Part shown: positions 45,465-54,152 of the stretch, piece by piece
Layout: the number at the start of each line of letters is the position of its first letter
Position numbering within the stretch: position 1 is the stretch's first letter
Source of the DNA: Rhizobium sp. BK602
Lineage (GTDB): Bacteria; Pseudomonadota; Alphaproteobacteria; Rhizobiales; Rhizobiaceae
Length of the DNA: 64,000 nt
Direction: 5' to 3'
Assembly: GCF_014195095.1 (NCBI RefSeq)
Contig: NZ_JACIBC010000001.1
Coordinates: 682,001 to 746,000, forward strand
The notes under the pieces: model-generated
The model's input: the letters and a program-made list of their open reading frames with translations, nothing else
Database searches by the model: none
Told to the model about the DNA's origin: nothing
Program-made: the position numbers and the translations under genes

Positions 45465-45845
45465 ATGTCACTCGACGAAAGCGAACAAAAGATCGACGTG
45501 CGCGAGGGCATCGTGCATTCCAGCATCCCCGAAGATGAGCTGGCGCGGCTGAGCGATGACATCATCAGCGCCCTGAAGACGGTCTATGATCCGGAAATTC
45601 CGGCTGATATCTTCGAGCTCGGTCTGGTCTACAAGATCGACATCGAGGACGACCGTCTCGTGAAGATCGTCATGACCCTGACCGCGCCTGGCTGCCCTGT
45701 CGCCGGCGAAATGCCTGGCTGGGTCGAAAACGCCGTCGGCGCCGTCGAAGGCGTATCCGGGGTGGAGGTTTCCATGACCTTCGATCCGCCATGGACGCCG
45801 GACCGCATGTCGGAAGAAGCGCAGGTCGCGGTCGGCTGGTATTGA
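45465..45845 (+). CDS. SufT-like MIP18/DUF59 Fe-S assembly protein
   Basis: A 126-residue protein with a DUF59/MIP18 domain: LKTVYDPEIPADIFELGLVYKI, quoted in part, and the Cys motif TLTAPGCPVAGEMP, closing with VSMTFDPPWTPDRM. Such proteins, called SufT in suf operons, assist maturation or delivery of clusters. It begins 11 bases after sufS with AAGGAGG as a strong ribosome site, so it is the sixth gene of the operon. In older rhizobial literature the gene at this position is called sufX. Confidence 0.93.
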   Translation: MSLDESEQKIDVREGIVHSSIPEDELARLSDDIISALKTVYDPEIPADIFELGLVYKIDIEDDRLVKIVMTLTAPGCPVAGEMPGWVENAVGAVEGVSGVEVSMTFDPPWTPDRMSEEAQVAVGWY

Positions 45846-45934
45846 AGGCCGGTATTGAAGCCGGGGGCCGCAGGCTTTACATTGAGACTCGAAGCGCCGG
45901 ATCTTGACCCCGGTTGCGGAAGGAGAATGGGCCT

Positions 45935-46324
45935 ATGGGCTTTGCAGTGATGAGCATGACGGATGCGGCCGCAGCCCGCGTCAAGGCGATCGTCGAAAAT
46001 TCCGGCGCCGATGCCAAGGGCGTTCGCGTCGGCATCAAGAAGGGCGGATGCGCCGGCATGGAATACACCATCGATCTGGTGACCGAGCCGAACGCCAAGG
46101 ACGACCTGATCGAACGCGATGGCGCCAAGGTCTGGGTCGAGCCGTCGGCTGTGCTCTATCTGCTCGGCACCGAGATGGGCTTCGAGACCACGACGCTGCG
46201 TTCCGGTTTCACCTTCACCAATCCGAACCAGACCTCGGCCTGCGGCTGCGGCGAATCCGTCGAGCTAAAGCCGGCCGACCTCGCTGCCCTGGCGGCGCAG
46301 CGGCAGGAAGCGCAGCCTGCCTGA
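45935..46324 (+). CDS. sufA: A-type Fe-S carrier SufA
   Basis: A 129-residue A-type carrier. The three cluster-ligating Cys are present: C39 in KKGGCAGM and C103/C105 in SACGCGES. The start MGFAVMSMTDAAA at ATG 45935 follows AGGAGA at eight bases; an upstream in-frame ATG is less likely. SufA receives clusters from SufBC2D and passes them to target proteins. Last gene of the suf operon; an intergenic repeat follows. Confidence 0.96.
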   Translation: MGFAVMSMTDAAAARVKAIVENSGADAKGVRVGIKKGGCAGMEYTIDLVTEPNAKDDLIERDGAKVWVEPSAVLYLLGTEMGFETTTLRSGFTFTNPNQTSACGCGESVELKPADLAALAAQRQEAQPA

Positions 46325-46452
46325 ACGGGCTTGGTCCGCAACTTGCAAATGGCCGGCTGAAGAACGAATGTAGCATCTGGATTTCCCGGCGCCTGCAATG
46401 ATTTAGCGTGGATGATTTGCAAATGCCGCTCGCCACAAGCTGAGCTGGGCCT

Positions 46453-46556
46453 AAAGAATTTCCGATTTTCTTCGAATCGCGAAAACGCTCTATCCCTTTG
46501 TTTTTACGCAATTCCGTACGGAAAACCGCTTCGCACTTCTCTTGGAATTGCTCTAG
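46453..46556. repeat. RIME-like mosaic palindromic repeat, copy 1
   Basis: About 100 bases of non-coding sequence with short inverted repeats. The right half (46501-46556) contains GCAATTCC and GGAATTGC as its ends and an internal CCGTACGG, and is closely similar to a second copy at 47641-47693. This composition is characteristic of rhizobial mosaic intergenic elements (RIME). It is the main content of the 274-base gap between sufA and the next gene. Confidence 0.65.
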
Positions 46557-46598
46557 CCTGCAGTTTATTTCAAAACCATTTTATTGCCAGAGAGACGA

Positions 46599-47213
46599 AT
46601 GATCACACGTCGCTGCATGTTGATGATGTCGGCCGCTGCAATATTGCCTGGCGGGAGCCGCGCGCAGAGCCTTGCTCCGGCCAATGATTTTCCCGCGCCT
46701 CTCGCCTTCAGGATTGTTGTCCTGCCCGGCGGCTCCGATGCAAAAGACCTCGTCCTGATGGCCGTCTATGGCGAGGGAGAAGACGAAACGAAGTTTGTCA
46801 TCGATATTCGTGGCCCGGATGACAAGCAGGATGGCTTGGACGGGAAGGCTGAAGCCGGTGGTCCGATAAGCTTCTCGCGCGGCTCATTCCGTCATGTTCC
46901 TGGCTCTCGTCCAACGCGATTCTTCGGGGAATTGGCCAAAGCCATCGCAGCAAACGCGCCCAGCGCCTCGAATGCAAAGCTCGATACGCTGCCGTTCGGC
47001 ATGGCATTTCTCGGAGCGGCGAGAGCCCGCCTTCCCGGCGGCGGGTTTGGACGCGGGCCGGGGAACTGGTACCCCACCAAGCTCTTCCTTGGCGAAGAGG
47101 CAGCCGAAGTCTATTTCAATTTCAATCTGATTTCTGGTGAGGCGGAATTCAGCATGAAAGATTCGGACTATGGCAATACGGTCCTTTCCGAATTGTCCAA
47201 GGTGATCTGGTAG
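46599..47213 (+). CDS. Exported hypothetical protein with Tat-like signal
   Basis: About 204 residues. The N-terminus MITRRCMLMMSAAAILPGG then SRAQS has an Arg-Arg pair followed by a hydrophobic core and an ALA-like cleavage site, suggesting export, perhaps by Tat. The mature part has a beta-rich region (AFRIVVLPGGSDAKDLVLMAVYGEG, quoted in part) and the distinctive GGGFGRGPGNWYPTKLFLGEEAAEVYFNFN, also in part. No family was recognised. The ATG at 46599 is used. Its 3' end overlaps the convergent antitoxin gene by 46 bases. Confidence 0.65.
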   Translation: MITRRCMLMMSAAAILPGGSRAQSLAPANDFPAPLAFRIVVLPGGSDAKDLVLMAVYGEGEDETKFVIDIRGPDDKQDGLDGKAEAGGPISFSRGSFRHVPGSRPTRFFGELAKAIAANAPSASNAKLDTLPFGMAFLGAARARLPGGGFGRGPGNWYPTKLFLGEEAAEVYFNFNLISGEAEFSMKDSDYGNTVLSELSKVIW

Positions 47214-47476
47214 CTTGCCGCGGGCACCGGCGTCAGCCTGAGGCCGAGCGCTCGGACGACTTTCAGGATGGTCGCGAATTCGGGATTGCCTTCGCCGCTC
47301 AGGGCGCGATAGAGCGCAGAACGGTTCATGCCGACATCCTTGGCAAGCTTGGTCATGTTGCGGCGGCGGGCGACTTCGCCCAATGCCCGGGCAATAGAGG
47401 CGGGATCGCCGGTTTCGAAGGCGGCCGCGATAGAGAGGTTCAGGGCTTCCACGCCGATCGGCCACTGTTTCGCCAT
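47168..47476 (-). CDS. HI1420-type addiction-module antidote (XRE helix-turn-helix)
   Basis: A 102-residue DNA-binding protein. The pattern ALNLSIAAAFETGDPASIARALGEVARRRNMTKLAKDVGMNRSALYRALSGEGNPEF, only parts of which are needed here (AKDVGMNRSALYRAL is the helix-turn-helix), followed by VVRALGLRLTPVPA, fits the family of antidotes normally paired with a RelE-like HI1419 toxin encoded directly upstream. No such toxin gene is present; the upstream 224 bases hold hairpins and a repeat. It may be an orphan antitoxin kept as a regulator. Its end overlaps the convergent gene. Confidence 0.8.
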   Translation of the reverse strand: MAKQWPIGVEALNLSIAAAFETGDPASIARALGEVARRRNMTKLAKDVGMNRSALYRALSGEGNPEFATILKVVRALGLRLTPVPAASYQITLDNSERTVLP

Positions 47477-47608
47477 GTCATATGCCCTTCCGTACGGGTA
47501 TCGATCCGACTTCCAAGATCCAAAAATGCGTCATCGAAGACGCCGCGCCTCCGGCTGGACGCGCGGCATTTTCATAGAGATGTTTGACGATGGATTTATG
47601 TCGGATGG
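47477..47608. other. Intergenic region with a second hairpin, possible small transcript
   Basis: No convincing gene. It holds the promoter of the antitoxin gene and an imperfect hairpin (GCCGCGC at 47542-47548 with GCGCGGC at 47561-47567), and ends at a strong plus-strand terminator that has no annotated upstream gene to serve. Confidence 0.35.
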
Positions 47609-47645
47609 GAGCGAAGCGATTGAACCGCTTCGCTCTTTTGCTTTT
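47609..47645 (+). terminator. Strong rho-independent terminator without an assigned gene
   Basis: Perfect 10-bp arms GAGCGAAGCG (47609-47618) and CGCTTCGCTC (47626-47635) with a 7-base loop, followed by TTTTGCTTTT. Read on the plus strand it is a textbook terminator. The nearest plus-strand gene ends about 400 bases earlier. Confidence 0.7.
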
Positions 47646-47693
47646 ACGCAATTCCGGGCGGAAAACCGCTGCGCAATTTTCCCGGAATTGCTC
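47641..47693. repeat. RIME-like palindromic repeat, copy 2
   Basis: GCAATTCC-GGGCGGAAAACCGC then GGAATTGC at the ends; closely similar to 46501-46553, differing at about eight positions. It ends 7 bases before the gcvP stop, so it may also act as the 3' structure of the gcvP transcript. Confidence 0.65.
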
Positions 47694-47700
47694 GCAGATA

Positions 47701-50565
47701 CTATTCCGCCGCCTCGGCGTAGGATTCGACCGGTGGGCAGGTGCACACCAGATTGCGGTCGCCAAAGACATTGTCGACGCGGTTGACCGGCGACCAGTAT
47801 TTGTCGACCCGGAAAGCGCCCGGCGGGAAGCAGGCTTGTTCGCGGGAATAGGGCCGGTTCCATTCGCCGACGAGGTCTTCGACCGTATGCGGCGCGTTCT
47901 TCAACGGATTGTCCGTCTTGTCCATCCGTCCCTCTTCGATGGCGCGCGCCTCCTCGCGGATCGCCAGCATCGCCTCGCAGAAGCGATCGAGTTCGGCCTT
48001 GGTCTCCGATTCGGTCGGCTCGATCATCAGCGTGCCGGCGACCGGCCAGCTCATGGTCGGTGCGTGGAAGCCGCAATCGATCAGGCGCTTGGCGACGTCA
48101 TCGACGGTGACGCCGGCGCTGTCGACCAGCGGCCGCGTGTCGATGATGCATTCATGCGCGACACGGCCAGCCTTCGACTTGTAGAGTACGTCATAGGCGC
48201 CCTTCAGCCGTGCGGCGATATAGTTGGCGTTGAGGATCGCCACCTTGGTCGCCTGCGTCAGCCCTTCGCCGCCCATCATCAGGCAATAGCTCCAGGAAAT
48301 CGGCAGGATCGACGCCGAGCCGAAGGCCGCCGCCGAGACGGCGCCCGCGCGGCCGTCGGTCTCGGGATGGCCGGGCAGGTGGGGTGCCAGATGCGCCTTG
48401 ACGCCGATCGGACCCATGCCGGGGCCACCGCCGCCATGCGGGATGCAGAAGGTCTTGTGCAAGTTCAGGTGGCTGACGTCGGAACCGATGTCGCCGGGGC
48501 GGGAAAGGCCGACCATGGCATTCATGTTGGCGCCGTCGAGATAGACCTGGCCGCCATGCTTGTGGACGAGATCGCAGATCTCCTTCACCGTCTCCTCGAA
48601 GACGCCGTGCGTCGAAGGATAGGTGATCATGCAGCAGGAGAGGTTGTCGGCATACTGCTCCGCCTTGGCGCGGAAGTCGTCCATGTCGATATCGCCATTG
48701 TCGCTGACCTTGACGACGACCACCTTCATGCCGGCCATCTGGGCAGAGGCCGGATTGGTGCCGTGCGCCGAGGTCGGTATCAGGCAGATGTCGCGGTGTC
48801 CCTCGCCATTGGCGATGTGGTAATTGCGGATGGTCAGCAGGCCGGCATATTCGCCCTGCGCGCCGGAATTCGGCTGCATGGAGAAGGCGTCGTAGCCGGT
48901 GACGGCGCAGAGCTTTTCCGTCAGATCGTCGATCATCTCGCGATAGCCCAGCGCCTGATCGGCAGGGACGAAAGGATGAATATCCGAGAATTCAGGCCAG
49001 CTTATCGGCAACATCTCAGCCGTTGCATTAAGTTTCATCGTGCAGGAACCGAGCGGGATCATCGAACGGTCGAGCGCCAGGTCGCGATCCGAGAGACGGC
49101 GGATGTAGCGAGTCATCTCGCTTTCGGCGCGGTTCATGTGGAAGATCGGATGCGTCAGATATTCGCTGGTGCGCAGCAGGGTTTTCGGCAGGCGATAGCC
49201 GGGCTCGAAATCGGCGAGACGGAAGTTGCCGCCGAAGGCGCGCCAGACGGCCTCCAGCGTCGCCGGCCGCGTGCGCTCGTCGAGGCTCATGCCGATTTTC
49301 GTTTCGCCGACCTTGCGCAGGTTGACGCCCTCGGCGACGGCGGCGCGCAGGATCAGGCCCTGCATATGCCCGACGTCGACCGTGATCGTGTCGAAGAAGC
49401 TTTCGGGCTCGACGGTATAGCCGAGCTTCTCCAGCCCCTTGGCCATCAGCACGGCCTTCTGATGCACCTGCTGCGCGATCGCCTTCAGCCCCTGCGGGCC
49501 ATGGAAGACGGCATACATCGAGGCCATGACGGCAAGCAGCACCTGCGCGGTGCAGATGTTCGAGGTCGCCTTTTCGCGGCGGATATGCTGTTCGCGGGTC
49601 TGCAGCGACAGACGATAGGCGCGGTTGCCGCGCGCATCGACCGAGACGCCGACCAGCCGTCCGGGCATGGAGCGCTTGTAGGCGTCCTTGACCGCCATAT
49701 AGGCCGCGTGCGGGCCGCCATATCCCACGGGTACGCCGAAGCGCTGCGAGCAGCCGATGGCGATATCCGCGCCCATTTCGCCGGGCGACTTCAGCAGCGT
49801 CAGCGCCAGCGGATCGGCAGCGACGACGGCGATGGCGCCGGTCTGGTGCAGCCTGGCGATCAGGCCGGTGAAATCATGGATATGACCATGCGTACCCGGA
49901 TACTGGAAGATGGCGCCGAAGACATCGACCGGGTCGAGATCGGTGAAAGGATTGCCGACGATGACGGTCCAGCCGAGCGGTTCGGCACGAGTCTTGATCA
50001 GCGCAATGGTCTGCGGATGGCAATCGGCATCGACGAAGAAGGCCCTGGCCTTGGATTTCGCCACGCGCTCGGCCATCGCCATGCCTTCGGCGGCGGCGGT
50101 CGCTTCGTCCAGCAGCGAGGCGTTGGCGACATCGAGACCGGTGAGGTCGCAGATCATCGTCTGGTAGTTCAGCAGCGCCTCGAGGCGGCCCTGGCTGATT
50201 TCCGGCTGATAGGGCGTATAGGCCGTGTACCAGGCGGGGTTTTCCAGAATGGTGCGCTGGATGACCGGCGGCGTGATCGTGCCGTAATAACCCTGGCCGA
50301 TCAGCGACACCAGCACCTTGTTCTTGTTGGCAGTCTCGCGCAGCTTGTCGAGCGCCTCGCGCTCCGTCATCGGCGCACCCCAGGCAAGCGGTGCCTTCTG
50401 GCGGATGGACGGCGGCAGGGTGGCGTCGATCAGTCTGTCGAGACTGCCATAGCCGATCACCTCAAGCATATCGGCCATCTCCGAGGGAGAGGGGCCGATA
50501 TGGCGCCGGTTGGCGAAATCGTAGGGCTGATAATCCGTGAAGGTGAATTCCGTCGGCGTGGTCAT
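47701..50565 (-). CDS. gcvP: Glycine dehydrogenase (P protein) of the glycine cleavage system
   Basis: A 954-residue full-length P protein, the fused two-domain form. The PLP Lys is K704 in [15 protein letters not shown], where the Gly-rich loop is diagnostic. N-terminal landmarks are [14 protein letters not shown] and [13 protein letters not shown]. It decarboxylates glycine and transfers the aminomethyl group to the lipoyl arm of GcvH. Its ATG shares one base with the gcvH stop (TAATG), so translation is coupled. Last gene of the gcvT-gcvH-gcvP operon controlled by the glycine riboswitch. Confidence 0.98.
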   Translation of the reverse strand: MTTPTEFTFTDYQPYDFANRRHIGPSPSEMADMLEVIGYGSLDRLIDATLPPSIRQKAPLAWGAPMTEREALDKLRETANKNKVLVSLIGQGYYGTITPPVIQRTILENPAWYTAYTPYQPEISQGRLEALLNYQTMICDLTGLDVANASLLDEATAAAEGMAMAERVAKSKARAFFVDADCHPQTIALIKTRAEPLGWTVIVGNPFTDLDPVDVFGAIFQYPGTHGHIHDFTGLIARLHQTGAIAVVAADPLALTLLKSPGEMGADIAIGCSQRFGVPVGYGGPHAAYMAVKDAYKRSMPGRLVGVSVDARGNRAYRLSLQTREQHIRREKATSNICTAQVLLAVMASMYAVFHGPQGLKAIAQQVHQKAVLMAKGLEKLGYTVEPESFFDTITVDVGHMQGLILRAAVAEGVNLRKVGETKIGMSLDERTRPATLEAVWRAFGGNFRLADFEPGYRLPKTLLRTSEYLTHPIFHMNRAESEMTRYIRRLSDRDLALDRSMIPLGSCTMKLNATAEMLPISWPEFSDIHPFVPADQALGYREMIDDLTEKLCAVTGYDAFSMQPNSGAQGEYAGLLTIRNYHIANGEGHRDICLIPTSAHGTNPASAQMAGMKVVVVKVSDNGDIDMDDFRAKAEQYADNLSCCMITYPSTHGVFEETVKEICDLVHKHGGQVYLDGANMNAMVGLSRPGDIGSDVSHLNLHKTFCIPHGGGGPGMGPIGVKAHLAPHLPGHPETDGRAGAVSAAAFGSASILPISWSYCLMMGGEGLTQATKVAILNANYIAARLKGAYDVLYKSKAGRVAHECIIDTRPLVDSAGVTVDDVAKRLIDCGFHAPTMSWPVAGTLMIEPTESETKAELDRFCEAMLAIREEARAIEEGRMDKTDNPLKNAPHTVEDLVGEWNRPYSREQACFPPGAFRVDKYWSPVNRVDNVFGDRNLVCTCPPVESYAEAAE

Positions 50566-50927
50566 TATGCAATGAGCTCCTTGTAGCCGGATTCGTCAAG
50601 CAGGGCATCAGCATCGGCAGCATTCCTCAATTTAAGCTTGAAGAACCAACCGTCCCCCATCGGATCGGAATTGACGAGTTCCGGATCGTCCACGATGGCC
50701 TGGTTGATTTCGGTGATCTCGCCATCGAGCGGACAATAGACTTCGGACGCCGCCTTGACGGATTCCACGGTGGCGGCATCGTCGCCCTTCGAGAATTTGG
50801 CGCCGACTTCCGGCAGTTCGACGAAAACGAGGTCGCCGAGCTGTCCGGCGGCATGCGCGGTGATGCCGACCGTCGCGACGGCGCCTTCGATGTTCAGCCA
50901 TTCGTGTTCTTCGGTGAATTTCAGCAT
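50565..50927 (-). CDS. gcvH: Glycine cleavage system H protein
   Basis: A 120-residue lipoyl carrier protein. The lipoylated Lys is K58 in [12 protein letters not shown], inside the conserved lipoyl hairpin; [11 protein letters not shown] opens the chain and [10 protein letters not shown] marks the C-terminal part. It shuttles the aminomethyl intermediate between GcvP and GcvT and is also a lipoyl donor in some bacteria. It lies 26 bases after gcvT. The ATG at 50927 gives the family-standard start. Confidence 0.98.
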   Translation of the reverse strand: MLKFTEEHEWLNIEGAVATVGITAHAAGQLGDLVFVELPEVGAKFSKGDDAATVESVKAASEVYCPLDGEITEINQAIVDDPELVNSDPMGDGWFFKLKLRNAADADALLDESGYKELIA

Positions 50928-50953
50928 GGATAATCCTCTCTGGCGGTGACGCT

Positions 50954-52090
50954 TCAGCGTTTGTAGGTGGGGGTAATGAATGGCAGGGCGGAAACCGTAA
51001 CGGGCAGATACTTGCCGCGCACCTCCGCATAGATCTGGGTGCCGGGTTCGGCGAAAGCCACGGGCAGGTAACCCATGGCGACTGGACCTTCGACACTCGG
51101 GCCGAAACCACCCGAGGTGACTTCGCCGATCCCGGTCTTGCCCTCGGCGTCGGCGTAGAGCTTGGCGTGGCCGCGCACGGGGGCCTTGCCTTCCGGCTTC
51201 AGCCCGACGCGGCGGCGCGAGGTGCCTTTTTCGAGTTCGGCGAGGATACGTGTGCTGCCGGGGAAACCGCCGGCGCGGGCGCCGCCGGCCTTGCGGGCTT
51301 TCTGCATTGCCCATTCAAGGGCGGCTTCGACAGGGGATGTCGTCTGGTCGATGTCATTTCCATAGAGGCAAAGGCCAGCTTCCAGACGCAGCGAGTCGCG
51401 GGCACCGAGGCCGATCGGCTGAACATCGGGATGTTCGAGCAGCCGCTTGGCGATGTCTTCCGCCTTGTCGGCGGGCACGGAGATTTCGAAGCCATCCTCC
51501 CCGCTATAGCCGGAGCGGGAGACGAGGCAGGAAACGTCGTGCAGCCGACAATGGCGTACATCCATGAACCTCATATAGGCGATATCGGCCCAGAGTTCGG
51601 CAAGCACCGAAACGGCGCGGGGACCTTGCAGGGCGATCAGGGCGCGATCGAGTAAAGTGACTTCGCAGGTATCTCCGATATGATCCTGAAGATGCTTGAT
51701 ATCTTCATGCTTGCAAGCCGCGTTGACGACGACAAAGAGATAATCGTCCATATGGGTGATCATCAGGTCGTCGAGGATATCGCCCTTGTCGTCGGTGAAG
51801 AAACCATAGCGCTGGCGTCCCTCTGCCAGGCCGAGGATATCGACCGGAACGAGGCTTTCCAGCGCCAGCGCCGCATCCTCATATTTGCCGGAGCGGGCGC
51901 GGATGGTGACTTGGCCCATGTGGGAGACATCGAACAGGCCGGCGGATGCGCGGGTCCAAAGATGCTCCTTGAGTACGCCGGGCGCATATTGCACCGGCAT
52001 GTCGTAGCCGGCGAAGGGCACCATGCGGGCGCCAAGCGACAGATGCAGCGCGTGAAGGGGTGTTGTCTTGAGGGCAGCGGTCTCGTCCAA
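50954..52090 (-). CDS. gcvT: Aminomethyltransferase (T protein) of the glycine cleavage system
   Basis: A 378-residue T protein. Landmarks are [25 protein letters not shown], the folate-site region [12 protein letters not shown] and the closing [16 protein letters not shown]. It transfers the methylene group to tetrahydrofolate, producing 5,10-methylene-THF and ammonia. No ATG exists near the expected N-terminus; the start is TTG at 52090, with GGAGG six bases upstream, giving [16 protein letters not shown]. Longer in-frame readings run into the riboswitch. A weak start codon here is consistent with leader control. Confidence 0.95.
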   Translation of the reverse strand: MDETAALKTTPLHALHLSLGARMVPFAGYDMPVQYAPGVLKEHLWTRASAGLFDVSHMGQVTIRARSGKYEDAALALESLVPVDILGLAEGRQRYGFFTDDKGDILDDLMITHMDDYLFVVVNAACKHEDIKHLQDHIGDTCEVTLLDRALIALQGPRAVSVLAELWADIAYMRFMDVRHCRLHDVSCLVSRSGYSGEDGFEISVPADKAEDIAKRLLEHPDVQPIGLGARDSLRLEAGLCLYGNDIDQTTSPVEAALEWAMQKARKAGGARAGGFPGSTRILAELEKGTSRRRVGLKPEGKAPVRGHAKLYADAEGKTGIGEVTSGGFGPSVEGPVAMGYLPVAFAEPGTQIYAEVRGKYLPVTVSALPFITPTYKR

Positions 52091-52107
52091 ATGACGCCTC
52101 CGGGGTT

Positions 52108-52126
52108 TGCGCCTGATAGAGGCGCA
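52108..52126 (-). promoter_or_regulatory. Hairpin just upstream of the gcvT ribosome site
   Basis: TGCGCC and GGCGCA pair around a 7-base loop, ending 6 bases before the GGAGG of gcvT. It is probably part of the riboswitch expression platform. Confidence 0.45.
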
Positions 52127-52163
52127 GAGCTCAAAATTTCGGCGCGGCTGCGCCTTACGATGA

Positions 52164-52315
52164 GCCCCCTCTGTCTCTTTGCCTGAGATTGTTATCCCTT
52201 CGGCGAACGCTTGCGCGTTTCTCTCCAGAGTTCCGTCTGCCCGCTGCTGGTCCTTTGGCCTGAGAGTTTCCGGGGCGGTTGCTCCTTCGGCACCGGCTCG
52301 CGCCGGATTCTCCCA
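52164..52315 (-). ncRNA. Tandem glycine riboswitch
   Basis: The minus-strand leader of gcvT contains two glycine aptamers in a row. Aptamer 1 (about 52249-52315) shows GGGAGA, CCGAAGGAGCAA and CTCTCAGGCCAAAGGACC; aptamer 2 (about 52164-52228) shows CTGGAGAGA, CCGAAGGGATAA and ATCTCAGGCAAA-GACAG. The GGAGA / CCGAAG / CTCAGG-AAAGGAC series is diagnostic of the gcvT motif. Glycine binding normally turns on the cleavage system genes. Between aptamer 2 and the TTG start lie about 75 bases with a GGCGC-AGCC-GCGCC hairpin followed by GAAATTTT, a possible terminator-like platform. Confidence 0.95.
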
Positions 52316-52330
52316 ACAGGGTTGGTCGCC

Positions 52331-52358
52331 ATTATCTGGTAGTGGCGGGAGATGGCAA
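52331..52358 (-). promoter_or_regulatory. Promoter of the gcv operon
   Basis: On the minus strand TTGCCA (complement of 52353-52358) and GATAAT (complement of 52331-52336) are 16 bases apart. Transcription would start near 52324, just before the first aptamer. Confidence 0.6.
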
Positions 52359-52505
52359 GGGGCAAATGTCGCCATCGAACAAATTTTTGTCGCGCCGGTC
52401 TTCGCGCCGGCGCCGAAGGCGCGACCGATGGATGCAGGGACTTTGCAACGGAGCATTGGGACGCTATCCCATAACGACAACCGAGGAGCCGGGCAGGAGA
52501 TGATG

Positions 52506-53039
52506 ATGAACCGCAATTTTACCGCCGCGTTGCTGATGTCGGCGGCCATGCTGTCGCTTTCGGCGGCAACCGTCGCCGCGCAGCAGAGCAACAGCGCGAA
52601 TACCATGCCCGGCATGCAGATGGATAGCGCCAAGGCGCCAGACGGAAGCGCCGCGGCCAAACTTGGCGATCTCGACATCAGCGGTGGCTATGTTCGCGCC
52701 ATGCTGCCGGGTCAGCCGGTCGGCGGGGGCTACATCACCATTCACAACGCGGGCAAGACGGATGACAAGTTGACCTCCGTGACCTCTTCGGCTGCCGGCA
52801 AGGTGGAATTGCACGAGATGAAGATGGAAGGCCAGATCATGAAGATGCGGGAGGTCAAGGGCGGCGTTACCATCCCCGCCGGCGCGACGGTGACACTGTC
52901 GCCGAGCGGCATGCATCTGATGTTCAAGCAGGTGAAGGAGCCGTTCAAGCAGGGCGGCGCCGTGCCGGTCATGCTGATGTTCGACAAGGCAGGGATGGTC
53001 GATATCACCCTGCCGGTGACGTCGCCGCAGGGGAAGTGA
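52506..53039 (+). CDS. Periplasmic copper chaperone PCuAC
   Basis: A 177-residue exported protein. The signal peptide (MNRNFTAALLMSAAMLSLSAATVAA, quoted only as its first part MNRNFTAALLMS) precedes a Met-rich segment MPGMQMD and then the PCuAC domain. The Cu(I) ligands follow the H(M)x10Mx21HxM pattern: LHEMKMEGQIMKM and later SGMHLMF. PCuAC delivers copper to cytochrome oxidase, with Sco proteins, or helps copper tolerance. ATGs at 52500, 52503 and 52506 are tandem; AGGAG at 52495-52499 favours the third. No sco or oxidase genes are adjacent. Confidence 0.92.
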   Translation: MNRNFTAALLMSAAMLSLSAATVAAQQSNSANTMPGMQMDSAKAPDGSAAAKLGDLDISGGYVRAMLPGQPVGGGYITIHNAGKTDDKLTSVTSSAAGKVELHEMKMEGQIMKMREVKGGVTIPAGATVTLSPSGMHLMFKQVKEPFKQGGAVPVMLMFDKAGMVDITLPVTSPQGK

Positions 53040-53040
53040 G

Positions 53041-53097
53041 CGACAAAATTCCCGCCCTCGAACAATTCCGATTTCCACTTTTGGCCGAAATGCTCTA
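53041..53097. repeat. Degenerate RIME-like remnant
   Basis: The stretch CAATTCCGATTTCC then TTTTGGCCGAAATGCTC resembles half of the mosaic palindromic repeats seen elsewhere in the window, but its pairing arm is lost. Confidence 0.35.
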
Positions 53098-53153
53098 AAG
53101 CCACGTCCAAAGGCCGGGAATAGCCCGGTTCACGCATTTTCGAAAGAAGAAGA

Positions 53154-54152
53154 ATGGCCGGGATTGAGCATATTAAGGTCGAGCCTGACGAGGCCGGCAT
53201 GCGCCTCGACCGCTGGTTCAAGGTGCATTTTCCTGGACTTGGCTTTGGGCAGCTACAGAAGCTGATGCGCTCCGGCCAGGTGCGCGTCGATGGTGGTCGC
53301 GTCAAGACGGATGCGCGCGTGCAGCCGGGACAGATGGTGCGCGTGCCGCCGCTGGATGTCGATGCGAAGGGGGCGCAGAGCGGCCCGATCGCCGGGAAGG
53401 ACTTGAAGCATTCCGGTGACGCCGAGCTTCTGTCGCGCATGCTGCTGCATGAGGACGAAAAGGTCTTCGTGCTCAACAAGCCGGCCGGCCTTGCCGTGCA
53501 GGGTGGCTCGGGCCTGACCCGCCATATCGACAAGATGCTGGAGGCATGGACGAGCAAGAAAGGCGAGAAGCCGCGCCTGGTCCATCGCCTCGACCGCGAC
53601 ACGTCGGGCGTTCTCGTGGTCGCACGCACGCGCGGTGCCGCGCAGAAGCTGACGGCTGCCTTTCGCGAACGCGACACCAAGAAGACCTACTGGTCGCTGG
53701 TCAAGGGCGTGCCGCGCAAGCATGAGGACAAGATCTCGACCTGGCTGGTCAAGGAAGCCACCGCCGACGGCGACCGCATGCGCATCGCCAAGCATGGCGA
53801 GGAGGGCGCCGATCACGCCATTTCCTACTATCGCGTGCTGGAAACCGCCGCCCAGCGCCTCGCCTGGCTGGAAATGGAGCCCTATACCGGCCGCACGCAC
53901 CAGCTTCGCGTCCATGCGCTGCATATCGGCCATCCGATCATCGGCGATCCGAAATATTTCGACGACGATCCGAACTGGGATTTTCCGGGCGGCGTCCAGA
54001 AGCGGCTGCATCTGCATGCCCGCCATATCGATATCCCGCATCCGAACGGCGGGCGTCTGCGGGTCACGGCGCCGCTGCCGCCGCATATGGTGCAGACCTG
54101 GAACCTCCTGGGCTTTGACGAGGCGTCGGCAGGGGAGCCGGACGACGAATGA
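53154..54152 (+). CDS. RluA-family 23S rRNA pseudouridine synthase (RluC/RluD type)
   Basis: A 332-residue enzyme. An N-terminal S4 RNA-binding domain (MRLDRWFKVHFPGLGFGQLQKL, in part) leads to the pseudouridine synthase domain with the motif HRLDRDTSGVLVVAR carrying the catalytic Asp, then PYTGRTHQLRVHALHIGHPIIGD. Family length. RluC and RluD modify uridines in 23S rRNA; which positions are modified here cannot be told. The stop overlaps the start of the HAD gene by ATGA. Starts with ATG 53154 and GAAAGAAGA upstream. Confidence 0.92.
   Translation: MAGIEHIKVEPDEAGMRLDRWFKVHFPGLGFGQLQKLMRSGQVRVDGGRVKTDARVQPGQMVRVPPLDVDAKGAQSGPIAGKDLKHSGDAELLSRMLLHEDEKVFVLNKPAGLAVQGGSGLTRHIDKMLEAWTSKKGEKPRLVHRLDRDTSGVLVVARTRGAAQKLTAAFRERDTKKTYWSLVKGVPRKHEDKISTWLVKEATADGDRMRIAKHGEEGADHAISYYRVLETAAQRLAWLEMEPYTGRTHQLRVHALHIGHPIIGDPKYFDDDPNWDFPGGVQKRLHLHARHIDIPHPNGGRLRVTAPLPPHMVQTWNLLGFDEASAGEPDDE

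Noticed and set aside
47584..50586. A 1000-codon plus-strand open frame across gcvP
   Set aside because: It mirrors gcvP on the opposite strand; gcvP has all its active-site motifs, and the antisense product is Arg/Asp/Gly-rich without recognisable domains.
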